A DNA stretch of 64,000 nucleotides from Actinomycetes bacterium (GCA_021787365.1 JAJYMB010000061.1:1-64000), one strand, 5' to 3'. Shown: positions 8,521-16,995, counted from the first letter of the stretch. Numbers and translations are program-made. The notes: a model not told the origin generated them from the sequence alone.

Positions 8521-9669
8521 TCAGGACCACACCCACCGGCCGACTTCGAGCACGCCAGCCAGGTCGTGGACGTCCTCGCCCAACTCGGGGACATCGGCCA
8601 CGACGCTCGGGGTGCGCGCCAGTTCGGCGCGCTGAGCGGCCTCCCGTTTGGCGACCACCGTGACGTTGTCGAAATTGTTGCCGAGTTCTTTCAGCACGCG
8701 CTCGACGAGGGCAGCGTCGTAACCTTGGAGCGGCCCTCCATCGGAACTGAGCTCCAGGGCCAGTTCCCCGGCTCGCTGGGAGAGTTCCTCGGCCCGGCGC
8801 GACAGCGTCAGGTCCATCATGTAAGAAGGGAGGACCCTGTTTAGTACGAGGCCGCCAGCATGGAGGCCCCTCGTCGGCAGCAGCCGCAAGAACGCTTCCG
8901 CCTCGCGCACTGGGACCGTTTCCAGGGTCGACACCACTACAAATGTCGTGCGCCTGTCGGCGAGGAGGCGTTCGACCTCTTTAGCGCGCGCGACGAAGCC
9001 GTCCGAGAGCGTCTGGAAAAGGATGAAAAACTCAGTTATGTCCTCCAAGAACTTCGTACCGAGCACCCTGTCTGCTACGTAGTAAAAGGGCCTCGCGGCC
9101 GCGTCGGCCAGGTGGCTGCGGTATGGCACGGTGAGGAGCTTCAGCAGCCGGGAGCTGAAAAACTCCGCCATGCGCTGGGGCGCGAGCAAGAAGTCGACGG
9201 CGTTCCTCGTCGGCGGCGTGTCCACCACGATCAGGTCGTAATCGCCTTCTGAGTGGAGCTCGAAGAGCCTTTCGACTGCGATGTAATCGTGGCTCTGCAC
9301 GAAGCGCTCGGAAATGTTCTTGTAGAGCGGGTTGTCGAGTATCCGCCGCGCCGTCGCCTTGTCTGGGGCGTGGCGCGAGACCAGGGCGTCCCAGCTCGCC
9401 TTGGTGTCCAGCATCTCCGCCCACAGTTCCCCTCGGGGAACCACGCCCGCCCCGGCGAAGGCTTCTCCGGTCACGCGTTGGACACGGTGGAGCGGCTCGA
9501 AGCCGAGGGCCTGGGACAGGCGGCGGGCTGGGTCAACCGTGACCACCAGCACCTTTCCTCCCTGGTAAGAAGCCGCCATCGAAGCAAGGGCCGCTGCCAC
9601 CGTTGTTTTGCCCACCCCACCGGGACCGCAGACGACCACGATCTCCTTCGACGCCACGAGCGCCTCCAT
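8521..9669 (-). CDS. ArsA/GET3-type ATPase (second of pair)
   Basis: A 382-residue member of the ArsA anion-transporting ATPase family. The deviant Walker A is GPGGVGKTT at about 14-22, and the switch region LIVVDTPPTRNAVDFLL resembles the family pattern. There are no ArsA arsenite-binding cysteine clusters, and no arsB or arsD is nearby. The gene follows a second ArsA homologue after an 83-base gap. Paired ArsA-like ATPases are a conserved actinobacterial arrangement (Rv3679/Rv3680 in Mycobacterium), where a heterodimer is thought to act in anion or metabolite handling or membrane insertion. An arsenic role is not supported. Confidence 0.87.
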   Translation of the reverse strand: MEALVASKEIVVVCGPGGVGKTTVAAALASMAASYQGGKVLVVTVDPARRLSQALGFEPLHRVQRVTGEAFAGAGVVPRGELWAEMLDTKASWDALVSRHAPDKATARRILDNPLYKNISERFVQSHDYIAVERLFELHSEGDYDLIVVDTPPTRNAVDFLLAPQRMAEFFSSRLLKLLTVPYRSHLADAAARPFYYVADRVLGTKFLEDITEFFILFQTLSDGFVARAKEVERLLADRRTTFVVVSTLETVPVREAEAFLRLLPTRGLHAGGLVLNRVLPSYMMDLTLSRRAEELSQRAGELALELSSDGGPLQGYDAALVERVLKELGNNFDNVTVVAKREAAQRAELARTPSVVADVPELGEDVHDLAGVLEVGRWVWS

Positions 9670-9752
9670 GCTCCCCCTGGCGCGCTCGCGTTCCTCGCCG
9701 GCACCGCGGCGCCAACCCGGCTCTCCGCCGTCGGTGGTCGGAGCGGTGCTCG

Positions 9753-10715
9753 TCAGTTTTCCAGCTCCGCTGACAAGGCGGAAGCCACCTGGCGGGTGGC
9801 CCGCAAGCCGTAGGACCGGAGGAACAAGTACGGCACGTAAACGAGCGGTGCGCCGCCGGGGCCACCTAGGGCCTCGCGGAGCCGCTGCAGGTGGGCGGCG
9901 CGGCTGCGACGCGTCTTTACCATCCAGCGGGCAGCGTCGAGCAGAGGGAGCGCTTCGCCCCCCAGTGCGCGAGACAGGTGCCCGGTCGCCCGCTCTCCCG
10001 ACAACGCCTCGAAGGCCTGTTCCTCCCGGTTGCCGAAAAGCTCCGGGAGCACGCGGTTCACCACGATGCCCGCCAAGCCCACGGATGTCTCGGAAGCCAG
10101 GCGGGCCGCCGTCTCTATCGTCTCAGTCACCGGCATCTCTTCGGGTGTGGCCACTATCAAGGCCCCGCAGGCCGAACGGTCCGAGAGTATGTCGAGCATC
10201 CACCCCGTTTGCTGGCGCACCAAGCCGACCTGGACAAGGCTGTTGATCGCCTGGGGTGCTGAAAGCTGGCCAATTATGTGGCCGCTCGAGACGGCATCGA
10301 CGATGACGGCGTCGTAATGGCGCTCGCGTACCTCCCAGCAGAGCTTGCCGACGCTCACAATTTCCCTCACGCCGGGGGCGGCCGAGGCGACGAAGTCGAA
10401 CATCCTTGTCGCCAGGCCCAAGCCGGCGGCGCGCGGCAGCCGCAATTGGAGCGCCAGGTACTGGCGGAGCGAGGCTTCGGGGTCCATCGACATGGCCCAA
10501 AGGTTGGGAGCAACCTCGTGCTCGTCGAAGCCGGTCGGGGCAGCCTCGAACGAGGACGCCAGGTCGCCCTTGGCGTCCATCTCGCAAACCAGGGTGCGTT
10601 TGCCCCTACTGGCGCAAAGGAGCGCCAAGCCGGCGCTTATGGTCGTCTTGCCGACGCCACCCTTGCCCGTGACGAACAAGAGCTTGCGGTCCAAGAGGTC
10701 AGGCAGGTGAGCCAC
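9753..10715 (-). CDS. ArsA/GET3-type ATPase (first of pair)
   Basis: A 320-residue ArsA-family ATPase with Walker A TGKGGVGKTT near residue 15 and the A' motif VCEMDAKGDL. It is upstream of, and on the same strand as, the longer 382-residue paralogue, and the two probably form a heterodimer. The DUF3107 gene lies 74 bases further upstream on the same strand. Cysteines that would mark an arsenite pump are lacking. The C-terminal half contains VVNRVLPELFG, a motif seen in both partners (VLNRVLPSYM in the other). Confidence 0.87.
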   Translation of the reverse strand: MAHLPDLLDRKLLFVTGKGGVGKTTISAGLALLCASRGKRTLVCEMDAKGDLASSFEAAPTGFDEHEVAPNLWAMSMDPEASLRQYLALQLRLPRAAGLGLATRMFDFVASAAPGVREIVSVGKLCWEVRERHYDAVIVDAVSSGHIIGQLSAPQAINSLVQVGLVRQQTGWMLDILSDRSACGALIVATPEEMPVTETIETAARLASETSVGLAGIVVNRVLPELFGNREEQAFEALSGERATGHLSRALGGEALPLLDAARWMVKTRRSRAAHLQRLREALGGPGGAPLVYVPYLFLRSYGLRATRQVASALSAELEN

Positions 10716-10789
10716 CCTTGACGATCACACCCTTGCGCGCGACGAGCGACGGCCGCCGGGACCTCTCGCGCCCAAGGACGCCCGCCGGC

Positions 10790-11029
10790 TCAAACGGCTG
10801 CCCCGAAGCCCACCCGCCGCGTCTCGGCGCCCGTGTCCAGCTCCACGTACGCCAGCTTCGCCGCGGGCACCCCGACCCGGCGGCCGCGCTTGTCGGTCAG
10901 CCACAAGATGCCCGACCCCTTCTCGACCGCGGCGTCGACCAGTGCCACGAGCTCGTCAGCGCTCATACCATCGGCCACCTCGACCTCGATCTCCCTGGGG
11001 TGTTGTAGCACACCGATCCGGACGTCCAC
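10790..11029 (-). CDS. DUF3107 family protein
   Basis: A 79-residue actinobacterial protein of unknown function (DUF3107), beginning MDVRIGVLQHPREIEVEVAD and ending in a short beta-rich segment. It has no signal or membrane segment. It lies at the head of the minus-strand group that contains the two ArsA ATPases and the histidine kinase. The 183-base region up to the divergent HD hydrolase gene must hold both promoters; I see no clear element there. Confidence 0.85.
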   Translation of the reverse strand: MDVRIGVLQHPREIEVEVADGMSADELVALVDAAVEKGSGILWLTDKRGRRVGVPAAKLAYVELDTGAETRRVGFGAAV

Positions 11030-11212
11030 CTGGGGGCCTCCTTGGCTCTTTGGAACCTGCTGGCCAACTGTCTATGCCTGGCGGCAACATGCTACCGAGG
11101 GGCTCGGCGAAGGTGGTGCGCCGGAGGGCAGGCGCCGTCACCGGGGCTCGCTACCTTGTGTCCCGTGGACCCTGCGCGTGCCAGCCCCCGCGAACGCTCG
11201 TGGGTGGCAACC

Positions 11213-12298
11213 ATGGCCGGCACCCCCACGCCCGAGGGAGTGGTGCTCGCACACGCGACCGGTACGCGGCCCCGGACGGGCGCGGCCCTCGTCGACCGGG
11301 AAAGCCGGGAAGAGGCAGAGGGGCTGCACCTCGCCCCAGGCGCCACCCGCGCGCATGGCGCCGGCCGCCGTGCCCGCGCCGAGGAGCCCGACCCGTTACG
11401 GACCTGCTTCGAGCGTGACAGGGACCGCATCTTGCACTCGAGCGCCTTCCGGCGGCTGGCGGGCAAGACCCAGGTGTTCGTCTTCCCTCGCGACCACCAA
11501 CGCACCCGCCTCACCCACGCCCTCGAGGTCGCCCAAGTGGCGACGGCTGTAGCTCGCGCCACGGGCCTCAACGTCGCCCTGACCGAAGCCATCGCGTTGG
11601 GCCACGACTGCGGCCACGGCCCGGGAGGGCACGCCAGTGAGGATGCGTTCAGCCCGTTCCTGCCGGGTGGTTACCACCATGCCATCTGGGGTGCCGACGT
11701 CGCGCTCGTAGCCCTCAACCTCTGCGCCGAGACCTTGGACGGCATCCGCCATCACAGCTGGTCTCTGGAGAGCCCGTTTACCCCCGAGGGCGCGGTTGTC
11801 AGCTGGGCGGACCGCTGTGCCTACTGCGCGCACGACCTGGAGGATGCCTCCACCGTGGGCATGGTGAGCCCCGACGAATTTCCCGCCGAGGTAGCCGAGG
11901 TGGCGGGCCGGACTCGTAGCTCCCAGCTGCGCTGCTTCGTGAACGCCCTGGTCGACTGCATAACCGAGACGGGAGAGATAGGCATGCGCCAGCCCTACGC
12001 CGGTGCCCTGGCCGCGTTCCGAGAGTTCAATTACGAGCGGATCTACATGAGCCCGGCATCGCTCGCCCAGGGCCAAGCCGTGGTGGCCATCCTCGGCGCG
12101 CTGGTCGAGTACTTCGCCGAAAACCCCGGGCGTATGCCTGCCCGGCCGGACGCCGGCGACGATTCCGGGACGCCTTTGCGGCAGGCGATCACCTACGTCG
12201 CCGGCATGACCGACCGCTTCGCCTTCAGCGCCGCGGTCGAACTGTTGGGCTGGGCACCGGAGAGGCTCCCGAGGGGCATCGACGCCACCGGCGTCTAG
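11213..12298 (+). CDS. dGTPase-like HD-domain phosphohydrolase
   Basis: A 361-residue protein of the deoxyguanosinetriphosphate triphosphohydrolase-like family. The N-terminal signature is DRDRILHSSAFRRLAGKTQV; the HD-domain metal ligands are in THALEVAQ and ALGHDCGHGPGGHASE. These enzymes hydrolyse dNTPs to nucleosides and triphosphate. ATG 11213 is chosen; GTG 11165 and an open frame to 11042 also exist, without a clear ribosome-binding site for any of them. The stop codon interlocks with that of the convergent cytochrome b gene (CTAG read on both strands). In mycobacteria the homologue lies near dnaG, which is absent here. Confidence 0.87.
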   Translation: MAGTPTPEGVVLAHATGTRPRTGAALVDRESREEAEGLHLAPGATRAHGAGRRARAEEPDPLRTCFERDRDRILHSSAFRRLAGKTQVFVFPRDHQRTRLTHALEVAQVATAVARATGLNVALTEAIALGHDCGHGPGGHASEDAFSPFLPGGYHHAIWGADVALVALNLCAETLDGIRHHSWSLESPFTPEGAVVSWADRCAYCAHDLEDASTVGMVSPDEFPAEVAEVAGRTRSSQLRCFVNALVDCITETGEIGMRQPYAGALAAFREFNYERIYMSPASLAQGQAVVAILGALVEYFAENPGRMPARPDAGDDSGTPLRQAITYVAGMTDRFAFSAAVELLGWAPERLPRGIDATGV

Positions 12299-12882
12299 GC
12301 CTGCTGGCTTTCTCCTCCCCCCGCCTCGACCTCTTCAAGCCATGACCTCGCGTGCCGTTGTGCCCACTCGCGGCTTACCCTGCCGGTCAGCATCGAGCGC
12401 AGCGCCCGCGGGTGCGTGATGGCCATGAGGACATGCCCGATGACCGCGGCCACGAAGATGTAGGCGACGAGGTCGTGGACGAAGGTCGCTCCCGTACGCC
12501 ACGACAGCGGCCAGAAATAGAACCACCGCATTATGCAACCGGTCATGAGCGTCACCCCCATTACGCCGAGGGTGAAGGCGGCCATGAGCTTTTGGCCGGC
12601 ATTGAACTTGCCCAGGGCCAGCCTCGAGACCGGCTCGCGCCGGAGCAGCATCCTGAGCCAGCGCCGCTCGGCCGCACTCCAGCGGTTGAGCCGACGGACG
12701 TCGGCCCGGAGCGCCTTGCCCCAAGGGCCGAGGAAGCTGGCAACGAGGGGCACCGGCAGGGCGAGACCGGCGTCCACATGGATCCGCACGAGTAGCGCCC
12801 GCCGCCCGACAAGCGCTACGAGCTGGGGCACATAAAGGCACGCCCCCGTCACGATCAAAACGATGAACAGGGCTGCCGTCAC
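12295..12882 (-). CDS. Cytochrome b561-like membrane subunit; true start unresolved
   Basis: An integral membrane protein with about four transmembrane segments (for example ALFIVLIVTGACLYVPQLVA and KLMAAFTLGVMGVTLMTGCI), typical of the heme b anchor of formate dehydrogenase- or sulfite-oxidase-like enzymes. GTG 12882 is the only standard start in frame, yet coding similarity continues upstream: the frame reads VRFDRLERWVHW directly before it, which contains the conserved heme-ligand histidine. The frame stays open past 12990. A GTA codon at 12975-12973 sits 9 bases after GAGGAG and could be the mutated, miscalled or non-canonical start. It follows the molybdoprotein gene, its likely partner. 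Confidence 0.78.
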   Translation of the reverse strand: MTAALFIVLIVTGACLYVPQLVALVGRRALLVRIHVDAGLALPVPLVASFLGPWGKALRADVRRLNRWSAAERRWLRMLLRREPVSRLALGKFNAGQKLMAAFTLGVMGVTLMTGCIMRWFYFWPLSWRTGATFVHDLVAYIFVAAVIGHVLMAITHPRALRSMLTGRVSREWAQRHARSWLEEVEAGGGESQQA

Positions 12883-12988
12883 CCAGTGAACCCACCGCTC
12901 CAGCCGGTCGAAGCGGACGAGCCGGCCCGGGCCGGCGGGCCTTCCCCCCGCAGGCCGCTCCTCCGGGCCGTGTACTGGCCCGAGCTCC

Positions 12989-13717
12989 TCAGGAGATCGG
13001 AGCGCCGACGTCGCTGTTGCTCCGGCCGACCCAGGCGTTGACGGCGTAGCCGCGCTGCTCCCAGTACCCCGGGTACACCTTGTCCACGACGTCGATGGCT
13101 TTCAGCCACTTGATGGACTTGTAGCCGTACATGGGTGCTACATAGAGCCGAACCGGCCCGCCGTGCTCCCTCGTGATGGGGCCGCCGAGCATCCGGTAAG
13201 CCACGATCACGTCGGAGAGGCGGGCCTGCGCGAGCGTCAGGGACTCGGTGTACACGCCGTCGAACGACCTGAAGAGCAGGGCCTTGGCCTCCTTGGTGGC
13301 GCCGGCTTCGTCGAGGAGGTGCCCGAGCGCGACGCCCTCCCAGTGGACCGCGGGCACTCGCCAGCCGGTCACGCACTGGAACGGTTTCACGAGCGCGGTC
13401 GATGGCAAGGCCTCGAGGTCCCCCAACGCGAGGCTGAGCGGCCTCCGCACGAGCCCACCCACCTGCAGCCGGTAGTCCGCCGGCTCCGGCGGGAACCCAT
13501 TGGTCACCGTGTACAGCTGGAAGTAGTCGCCTCCCGGGACCAAGCCGGCCAAGTTCGACTCGGTGCGCGCCGACAGCGAGTGGAGAACGTTGCCGATGCC
13601 GCGGGCGACAGGAGCGCCGGCCACGACGCCGGCGGCCCCCGCCCCCAACATGGCCACCACGACACGTCGTCCAACCGGCTTCCCGTCGCGGCGTTCGCCA
13701 TCAGCCACCGCCTTCAT
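12989..13717 (-). CDS. Sulfite oxidase/YedY-like molybdopterin oxidoreductase
   Basis: A 242-residue molybdopterin-binding protein. The molybdenum-ligand cysteine is Cys115 in FQCVTGWRVPAVHWEGV, followed by the usual arginine-rich cofactor-binding sheet and PMYGYKSIKWLKAI near the end. The N-terminus has twin arginines (GRRVVV, 16-21) and a hydrophobic stretch to about residue 40, which fits a Tat signal or membrane anchor, so the enzyme acts outside the membrane. The dimerisation domain of true sulfite oxidases is missing. The downstream cytochrome b gene probably provides its electron partner. The substrate may be a sulfoxide, sulfite or another oxyanion. Confidence 0.88.
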   Translation of the reverse strand: MKAVADGERRDGKPVGRRVVVAMLGAGAAGVVAGAPVARGIGNVLHSLSARTESNLAGLVPGGDYFQLYTVTNGFPPEPADYRLQVGGLVRRPLSLALGDLEALPSTALVKPFQCVTGWRVPAVHWEGVALGHLLDEAGATKEAKALLFRSFDGVYTESLTLAQARLSDVIVAYRMLGGPITREHGGPVRLYVAPMYGYKSIKWLKAIDVVDKVYPGYWEQRGYAVNAWVGRSNSDVGAPIS

Positions 13718-13794
13718 GATGCCAGTCGCGCTCTCCTCGGCGCGCGCGACCTCGTTACCTGGCTCGGCAGCCGGCCGGGCCTCGCGCCCTCGTC

Positions 13795-14643
13795 TCAGTT
13801 GACCCGCAGCTCTTGGCGGACCACCCGCGAGCGCCCGAGCGCCACCACCCGCTCGGCAATATGCACGAAGGCCAGAGCCGCCTCCGACCCGGGGTCGGCA
13901 GCCACCACTGGCAGGCCAGTGTCGCCACCTTCTCGCACGGCCGGCTCGAGGGGCACCTGCCCGAGGAGCGGGACACCCAGCTCCTCGGCCAGCTGTGGGC
14001 CGCCCCCGGTCCCGAAGATAGCGAGACGACCGCCCGGCGTGCTCAGCCAGCTCATGTTCTCGATGACGCCTCGCAGCGGGAGGTTCAGCTTCCTCGCCAT
14101 GTAGGCGCTGCGTTGGGCCACCCGCTTGGCCGCCACCTGGGGCGTGGTCACGACATAGACCTCCGACGCCGGCAGGTACTGGGACATGGACAGTGCCACG
14201 TCACCGGTCCCCGGGGGCATGTCGACGAGCAGGAAGTCGACGTCCCCCCAGTCAACGTCGCTCAAGAACTGCTCGAGCGCCTTGTGCAGCATCGGGCCAC
14301 GCCAGATGACGGGTTGGGAATCGGGCACGAAGAAACCCATCGACATGACACGCACCCCGTGGGCCACCAACGGTTGCACCGCCCCGCCCGAAGCGTCTGG
14401 CGCACCCGACACGCCGAGCATCGCGGGTACCGAGAAGCCGTAAACGTCAGCGTCGAGCACCCCGACCTTGTGCCCGAAGCCGGCGAGCGCCAGGGCAAGG
14501 TTCACGGTCACCGTGGACTTGCCGACCCCGCCCTTGCCGGAGCTGAGCCCGAGCACGCGCGCGGAGGACTCCCCGGAGGAGAACGGGTTGGCCCTGCCTG
14601 CTTCGTGGCCGGGAGGCTGGCCCGCAGGCCCGGTGGCTGCCAT
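13795..14643 (-). CDS. Mrp/ApbC-type P-loop ATPase
   Basis: A 282-residue Mrp/NBP35-family ATPase implicated in iron-sulfur cluster carriage. Walker A is SGKGGVGKST at 35-44, and DFLLVDMPPGTGDVALSMSQ carries the family switch motif. Two usual elements are absent: the N-terminal MIP18 (DUF59) domain, and the CPxC cluster-binding motif, replaced here by NMSWLSTPGGRLAIFG. ATG 14643 is used rather than the far upstream frame opening at 14808, because the intervening residues are unlike the family. It is divergent from a SufR-like regulator, which also points to iron-sulfur biology. Confidence 0.86.
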   Translation of the reverse strand: MAATGPAGQPPGHEAGRANPFSSGESSARVLGLSSGKGGVGKSTVTVNLALALAGFGHKVGVLDADVYGFSVPAMLGVSGAPDASGGAVQPLVAHGVRVMSMGFFVPDSQPVIWRGPMLHKALEQFLSDVDWGDVDFLLVDMPPGTGDVALSMSQYLPASEVYVVTTPQVAAKRVAQRSAYMARKLNLPLRGVIENMSWLSTPGGRLAIFGTGGGPQLAEELGVPLLGQVPLEPAVREGGDTGLPVVAADPGSEAALAFVHIAERVVALGRSRVVRQELRVN

Positions 14644-14670
14644 GTGGTCCACGCTACAGCCGTCCTCGCG

Positions 14671-14710
14671 GCCCGCTGCAGAAGAGGCCCGCTGCAGAAG
14701 AGGCCCGCTG
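14671..14710. repeat. 16-bp direct repeat, about 2.5 copies
   Basis: GCCCGCTGCAGAAGAG occurs at 14671-14686 and 14687-14702, with a partial third copy of 8 bases to 14710. It lies in the 115-base divergent region between mrp and the SufR-like regulator gene, so it may overlap their promoters or an operator. It could equally be simple slippage. Confidence 0.85.
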
Positions 14711-14758
14711 ACGGCAGGGGAAGCCCACCCAGGCTGGCGCACAGGTACGATAGGGGCG

Positions 14759-15478
14759 ATGGCGCCGCTCGAAGCCGCCCAGTTCTCGGCCACGGTTGCC
14801 GCTGTCACTTCGGCCTTCGGGGACCCGACCCGCCGGCAGGTCTACCTCTTCGCCCGGGAGTCCTCGGCCGGCGTGACGGCTTCGGAGGTGGCAGAGCATT
14901 TTTCGCTCCACCCCAACGTGGCCCGCCACCACCTGGACAAGCTCGCGGCCGGAGGTTACCTGGAGGTGCAAAACGCCCGTTCGCCGCTAGCCGGGGTGGG
15001 CCGGCCCTCGAAGCGCTACCGGGCGACGGGCCCGGCTCCGGTACTGGCCGGCGCAGGACGGGAAGACGAGCTGCTCATAGCCCTCCTGGCCGGCGCGTTG
15101 GCGCTCTTGCCCCCGAGGGCCGCCGAGGGGATGGCTGAAGAAGTGGGCTTCGTGTACGGTCGCAAGCTGGCCGGCTCCATGGCACCGGGGGAGGGCCAGC
15201 TGTCGGTGCGTTCCGCGCTGCGAGCGATAGCCGACGCCCTCACCGCACACGGCTTTGCTGCCAGGGCCGAAAAGAGGGGGGCCTTGCTGGCCCTCGTCCA
15301 GGACAACTGCCCATTCTTCGATGCCGCGCAGCAGCACCCCGTGATCTGCGCCGTCGACCGGGGGATGGTGAAAGGGATGCTGAGCGCTCTCTCTGGGAGT
15401 ACGACAAGTCACGCTCAGTGGTCGTCACGGGCGCAGGGCGACGAAACTTGCACGACTTCCTTGCCGGTGGGGGCGTAA
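14759..15478 (+). CDS. SufR-like winged-helix transcriptional regulator
   Basis: A 239-residue regulator with an N-terminal winged helix of ArsR/DeoR type (about 15-75, with ASEVAEHFSLHPNVARHHLD as the recognition region) and a C-terminal domain with Cys184-x12-Cys197 (NCPFFDAAQQHPVICAVD) and Cys231 in GDETCTTSL. This pattern matches the iron-sulfur-sensing repressors of suf operons. ATG 14759 has GGGG just upstream. Its divergent neighbour mrp is an iron-sulfur carrier gene, a plausible target. No suf genes are in the window. Metal or redox sensing is inferred from the cysteine spacing. Confidence 0.8.
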   Translation: MAPLEAAQFSATVAAVTSAFGDPTRRQVYLFARESSAGVTASEVAEHFSLHPNVARHHLDKLAAGGYLEVQNARSPLAGVGRPSKRYRATGPAPVLAGAGREDELLIALLAGALALLPPRAAEGMAEEVGFVYGRKLAGSMAPGEGQLSVRSALRAIADALTAHGFAARAEKRGALLALVQDNCPFFDAAQQHPVICAVDRGMVKGMLSALSGSTTSHAQWSSRAQGDETCTTSLPVGA

Positions 15479-15496
15479 AGCAGGCAATATCGGTAG

Positions 15497-16147
15497 GTGC
15501 CGAGACGCCCGGGGAACCCCAGTTCGGCTCCGCATGGTGCTCAGCCCGAGAAACCCTTGCAACCGGGGACGCGCGTCAGCCTCGAACTGCCCGAGGCGGG
15601 CACCTGCGTGGGAGTGATAACGAGCGCGGATGACCAGGTCGTAGCCCTCGAGCTACTCGACGAGGTGAAGGACAACGAGCTCCCCGGAGGGCTCACGCTC
15701 GACATGTTCATGCCGAGGCCGCAGGGCGTCTACCACTGGCTGTGCACCGTGGCGGCCCCTCCGCTCGGCCAGAAGGCCGAGCTGGAACTGCTCGGCAAGC
15801 CGACCTTCGTGCAGCGCCGGCTCGGGCAGAGGATGGAGTCCTCGGCGCAAGCGCAGGTCAGGCGGGTGCGCTCGGGGCGCAAGACCAAGGCGCAGCCAGC
15901 CCTCGTTGTCAACGTGTCCCGGGGGGGCATGAAGCTCCAGGGGCCGTTGCAGGCAAGTACCGGCGACACCGTGGAGGTGAGCGTCGACCTCGGACGGCAC
16001 GTCACCCTTCTCGGCCGCACGGTCATGGCGTACCCCCTGGAGGCGGGCACGTGGACCACCCATGTGAGCTTCCTGCCCGGCCAGCGCGACGCACTCGAAG
16101 CGCTCGACAACTACATAGCCGAGCGCCTCCGCGAGCGCGGCGGCTGA
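15497..16147 (+). CDS. PilZ-domain protein (YcgR-like), first of pair
   Basis: A 216-residue cytoplasmic protein. The N-terminal half resembles the YcgR/PilZN flagellar-brake-type domain; the C-terminal PilZ domain has the c-di-GMP signature, with QRRLGQR (about 106-112) supplying the arginines and NVSRGGM (139-145) as the (D/N)xSxxG motif. It should therefore bind cyclic di-GMP. A GTG at 15497, 18 bases after the preceding stop, is the only good start. A paralogue follows 183 bases downstream. No flagellar or cellulose genes are visible, so the output is unknown. Confidence 0.84.
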   Translation: MPRRPGNPSSAPHGAQPEKPLQPGTRVSLELPEAGTCVGVITSADDQVVALELLDEVKDNELPGGLTLDMFMPRPQGVYHWLCTVAAPPLGQKAELELLGKPTFVQRRLGQRMESSAQAQVRRVRSGRKTKAQPALVVNVSRGGMKLQGPLQASTGDTVEVSVDLGRHVTLLGRTVMAYPLEAGTWTTHVSFLPGQRDALEALDNYIAERLRERGG

Positions 16148-16330
16148 CTCCGCCCGGACCCGCGGGCTCACCCCGCTCCGCGTCGCTCTCAGCGTCCCGG
16201 GCCTGCCGGTTCAAGAGGTTGGCCTTTCCGGCCGATACTTCTCATATGTAGCTGGTAACCAGGCGCCTGCTTCGCCGAGAGGGCCTGGCTTGGGCCTGGT
16301 GCCGGCAAGGCGCCGCCGGCGAGGAGACGA

Positions 16331-16984
16331 GTGGCCTCTGTAGCGATTGCAGGACCGCTGGGACCGGGCGTTCAGGTCGGTCTGCAGCTGCCGAGCAGTT
16401 CCACGTGCGCGGCCCGCGTCGCCTCTTGCAGCGGTCGGAGCCTGGTGCTCGAGCTGCTCGAAGAGATCGCCCCGGGGGCCCTCGAGGAGGGCTCGGTGAT
16501 GGATCTCTTCATGCCCCTGTCGTGGGGCATGTACAAGTGGCTGTGCATCGTCAGCTGTCACCCGGGCCAACCCAAGGTAGAGGTCGAGCTCCTCGACGCG
16601 CCGATGTTCATCCAGCGCCGGCTCGACCCCCGCGTCGGGGTCGCCCTGGCGGCCGAGGTATGCCTCTTCAGGAACAACAAGCGCGGAGAGCCGCACGAGG
16701 CGGTCGTGGCCGACCTCTCGAACGGAGGGCTCAAGCTGGAGAGAGCACGCCAGCTCCGCTCGGGCGACATCATCGAGGTCCAACTGGACCTGTCGGCCAC
16801 GCCCGCCTCCTCCACCGGGCCCGTAACCTTGGCCGGCAGGGTAGTGATGGCCTACCCGAGCCCGCCCGGCGACGACCCCGCCACGACCGATGCCCACGTT
16901 TGCTTCTTGGAGGGCCAACCCGAAGCACTGGCGTCCGTGGGCCGCTTCGTCGCTCAGCAGCTGAAATGCCGCTGGGAGGCCTGA
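16331..16984 (+). CDS. PilZ-domain protein, second of pair
   Basis: A 217-residue paralogue of the preceding protein with the same architecture: an N-terminal YcgR-like half, then PilZ with QRRLDPR and DLSNGGL as the cyclic di-GMP contacts. The parallel segment WGMYKWLCIVSCHPGQPKVE aligns with QGVYHWLCTVAAPPLGQKAE in the first copy. The GTG start has GAGGAG a few bases upstream. The 183-base gap between the pair holds no gene. The pair looks like an old tandem duplication; the copies may differ in affinity or partner. Confidence 0.84.
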   Translation: MASVAIAGPLGPGVQVGLQLPSSSTCAARVASCSGRSLVLELLEEIAPGALEEGSVMDLFMPLSWGMYKWLCIVSCHPGQPKVEVELLDAPMFIQRRLDPRVGVALAAEVCLFRNNKRGEPHEAVVADLSNGGLKLERARQLRSGDIIEVQLDLSATPASSTGPVTLAGRVVMAYPSPPGDDPATTDAHVCFLEGQPEALASVGRFVAQQLKCRWEA

Positions 16985-16995
16985 CGTCGTCCCGC

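Noticed and set aside
8521-10715. Arsenite efflux locus
   Set aside because: The ATPases lack arsenite-binding cysteines, and no arsB, arsC, arsD or arsenic-type ArsR gene is adjacent.
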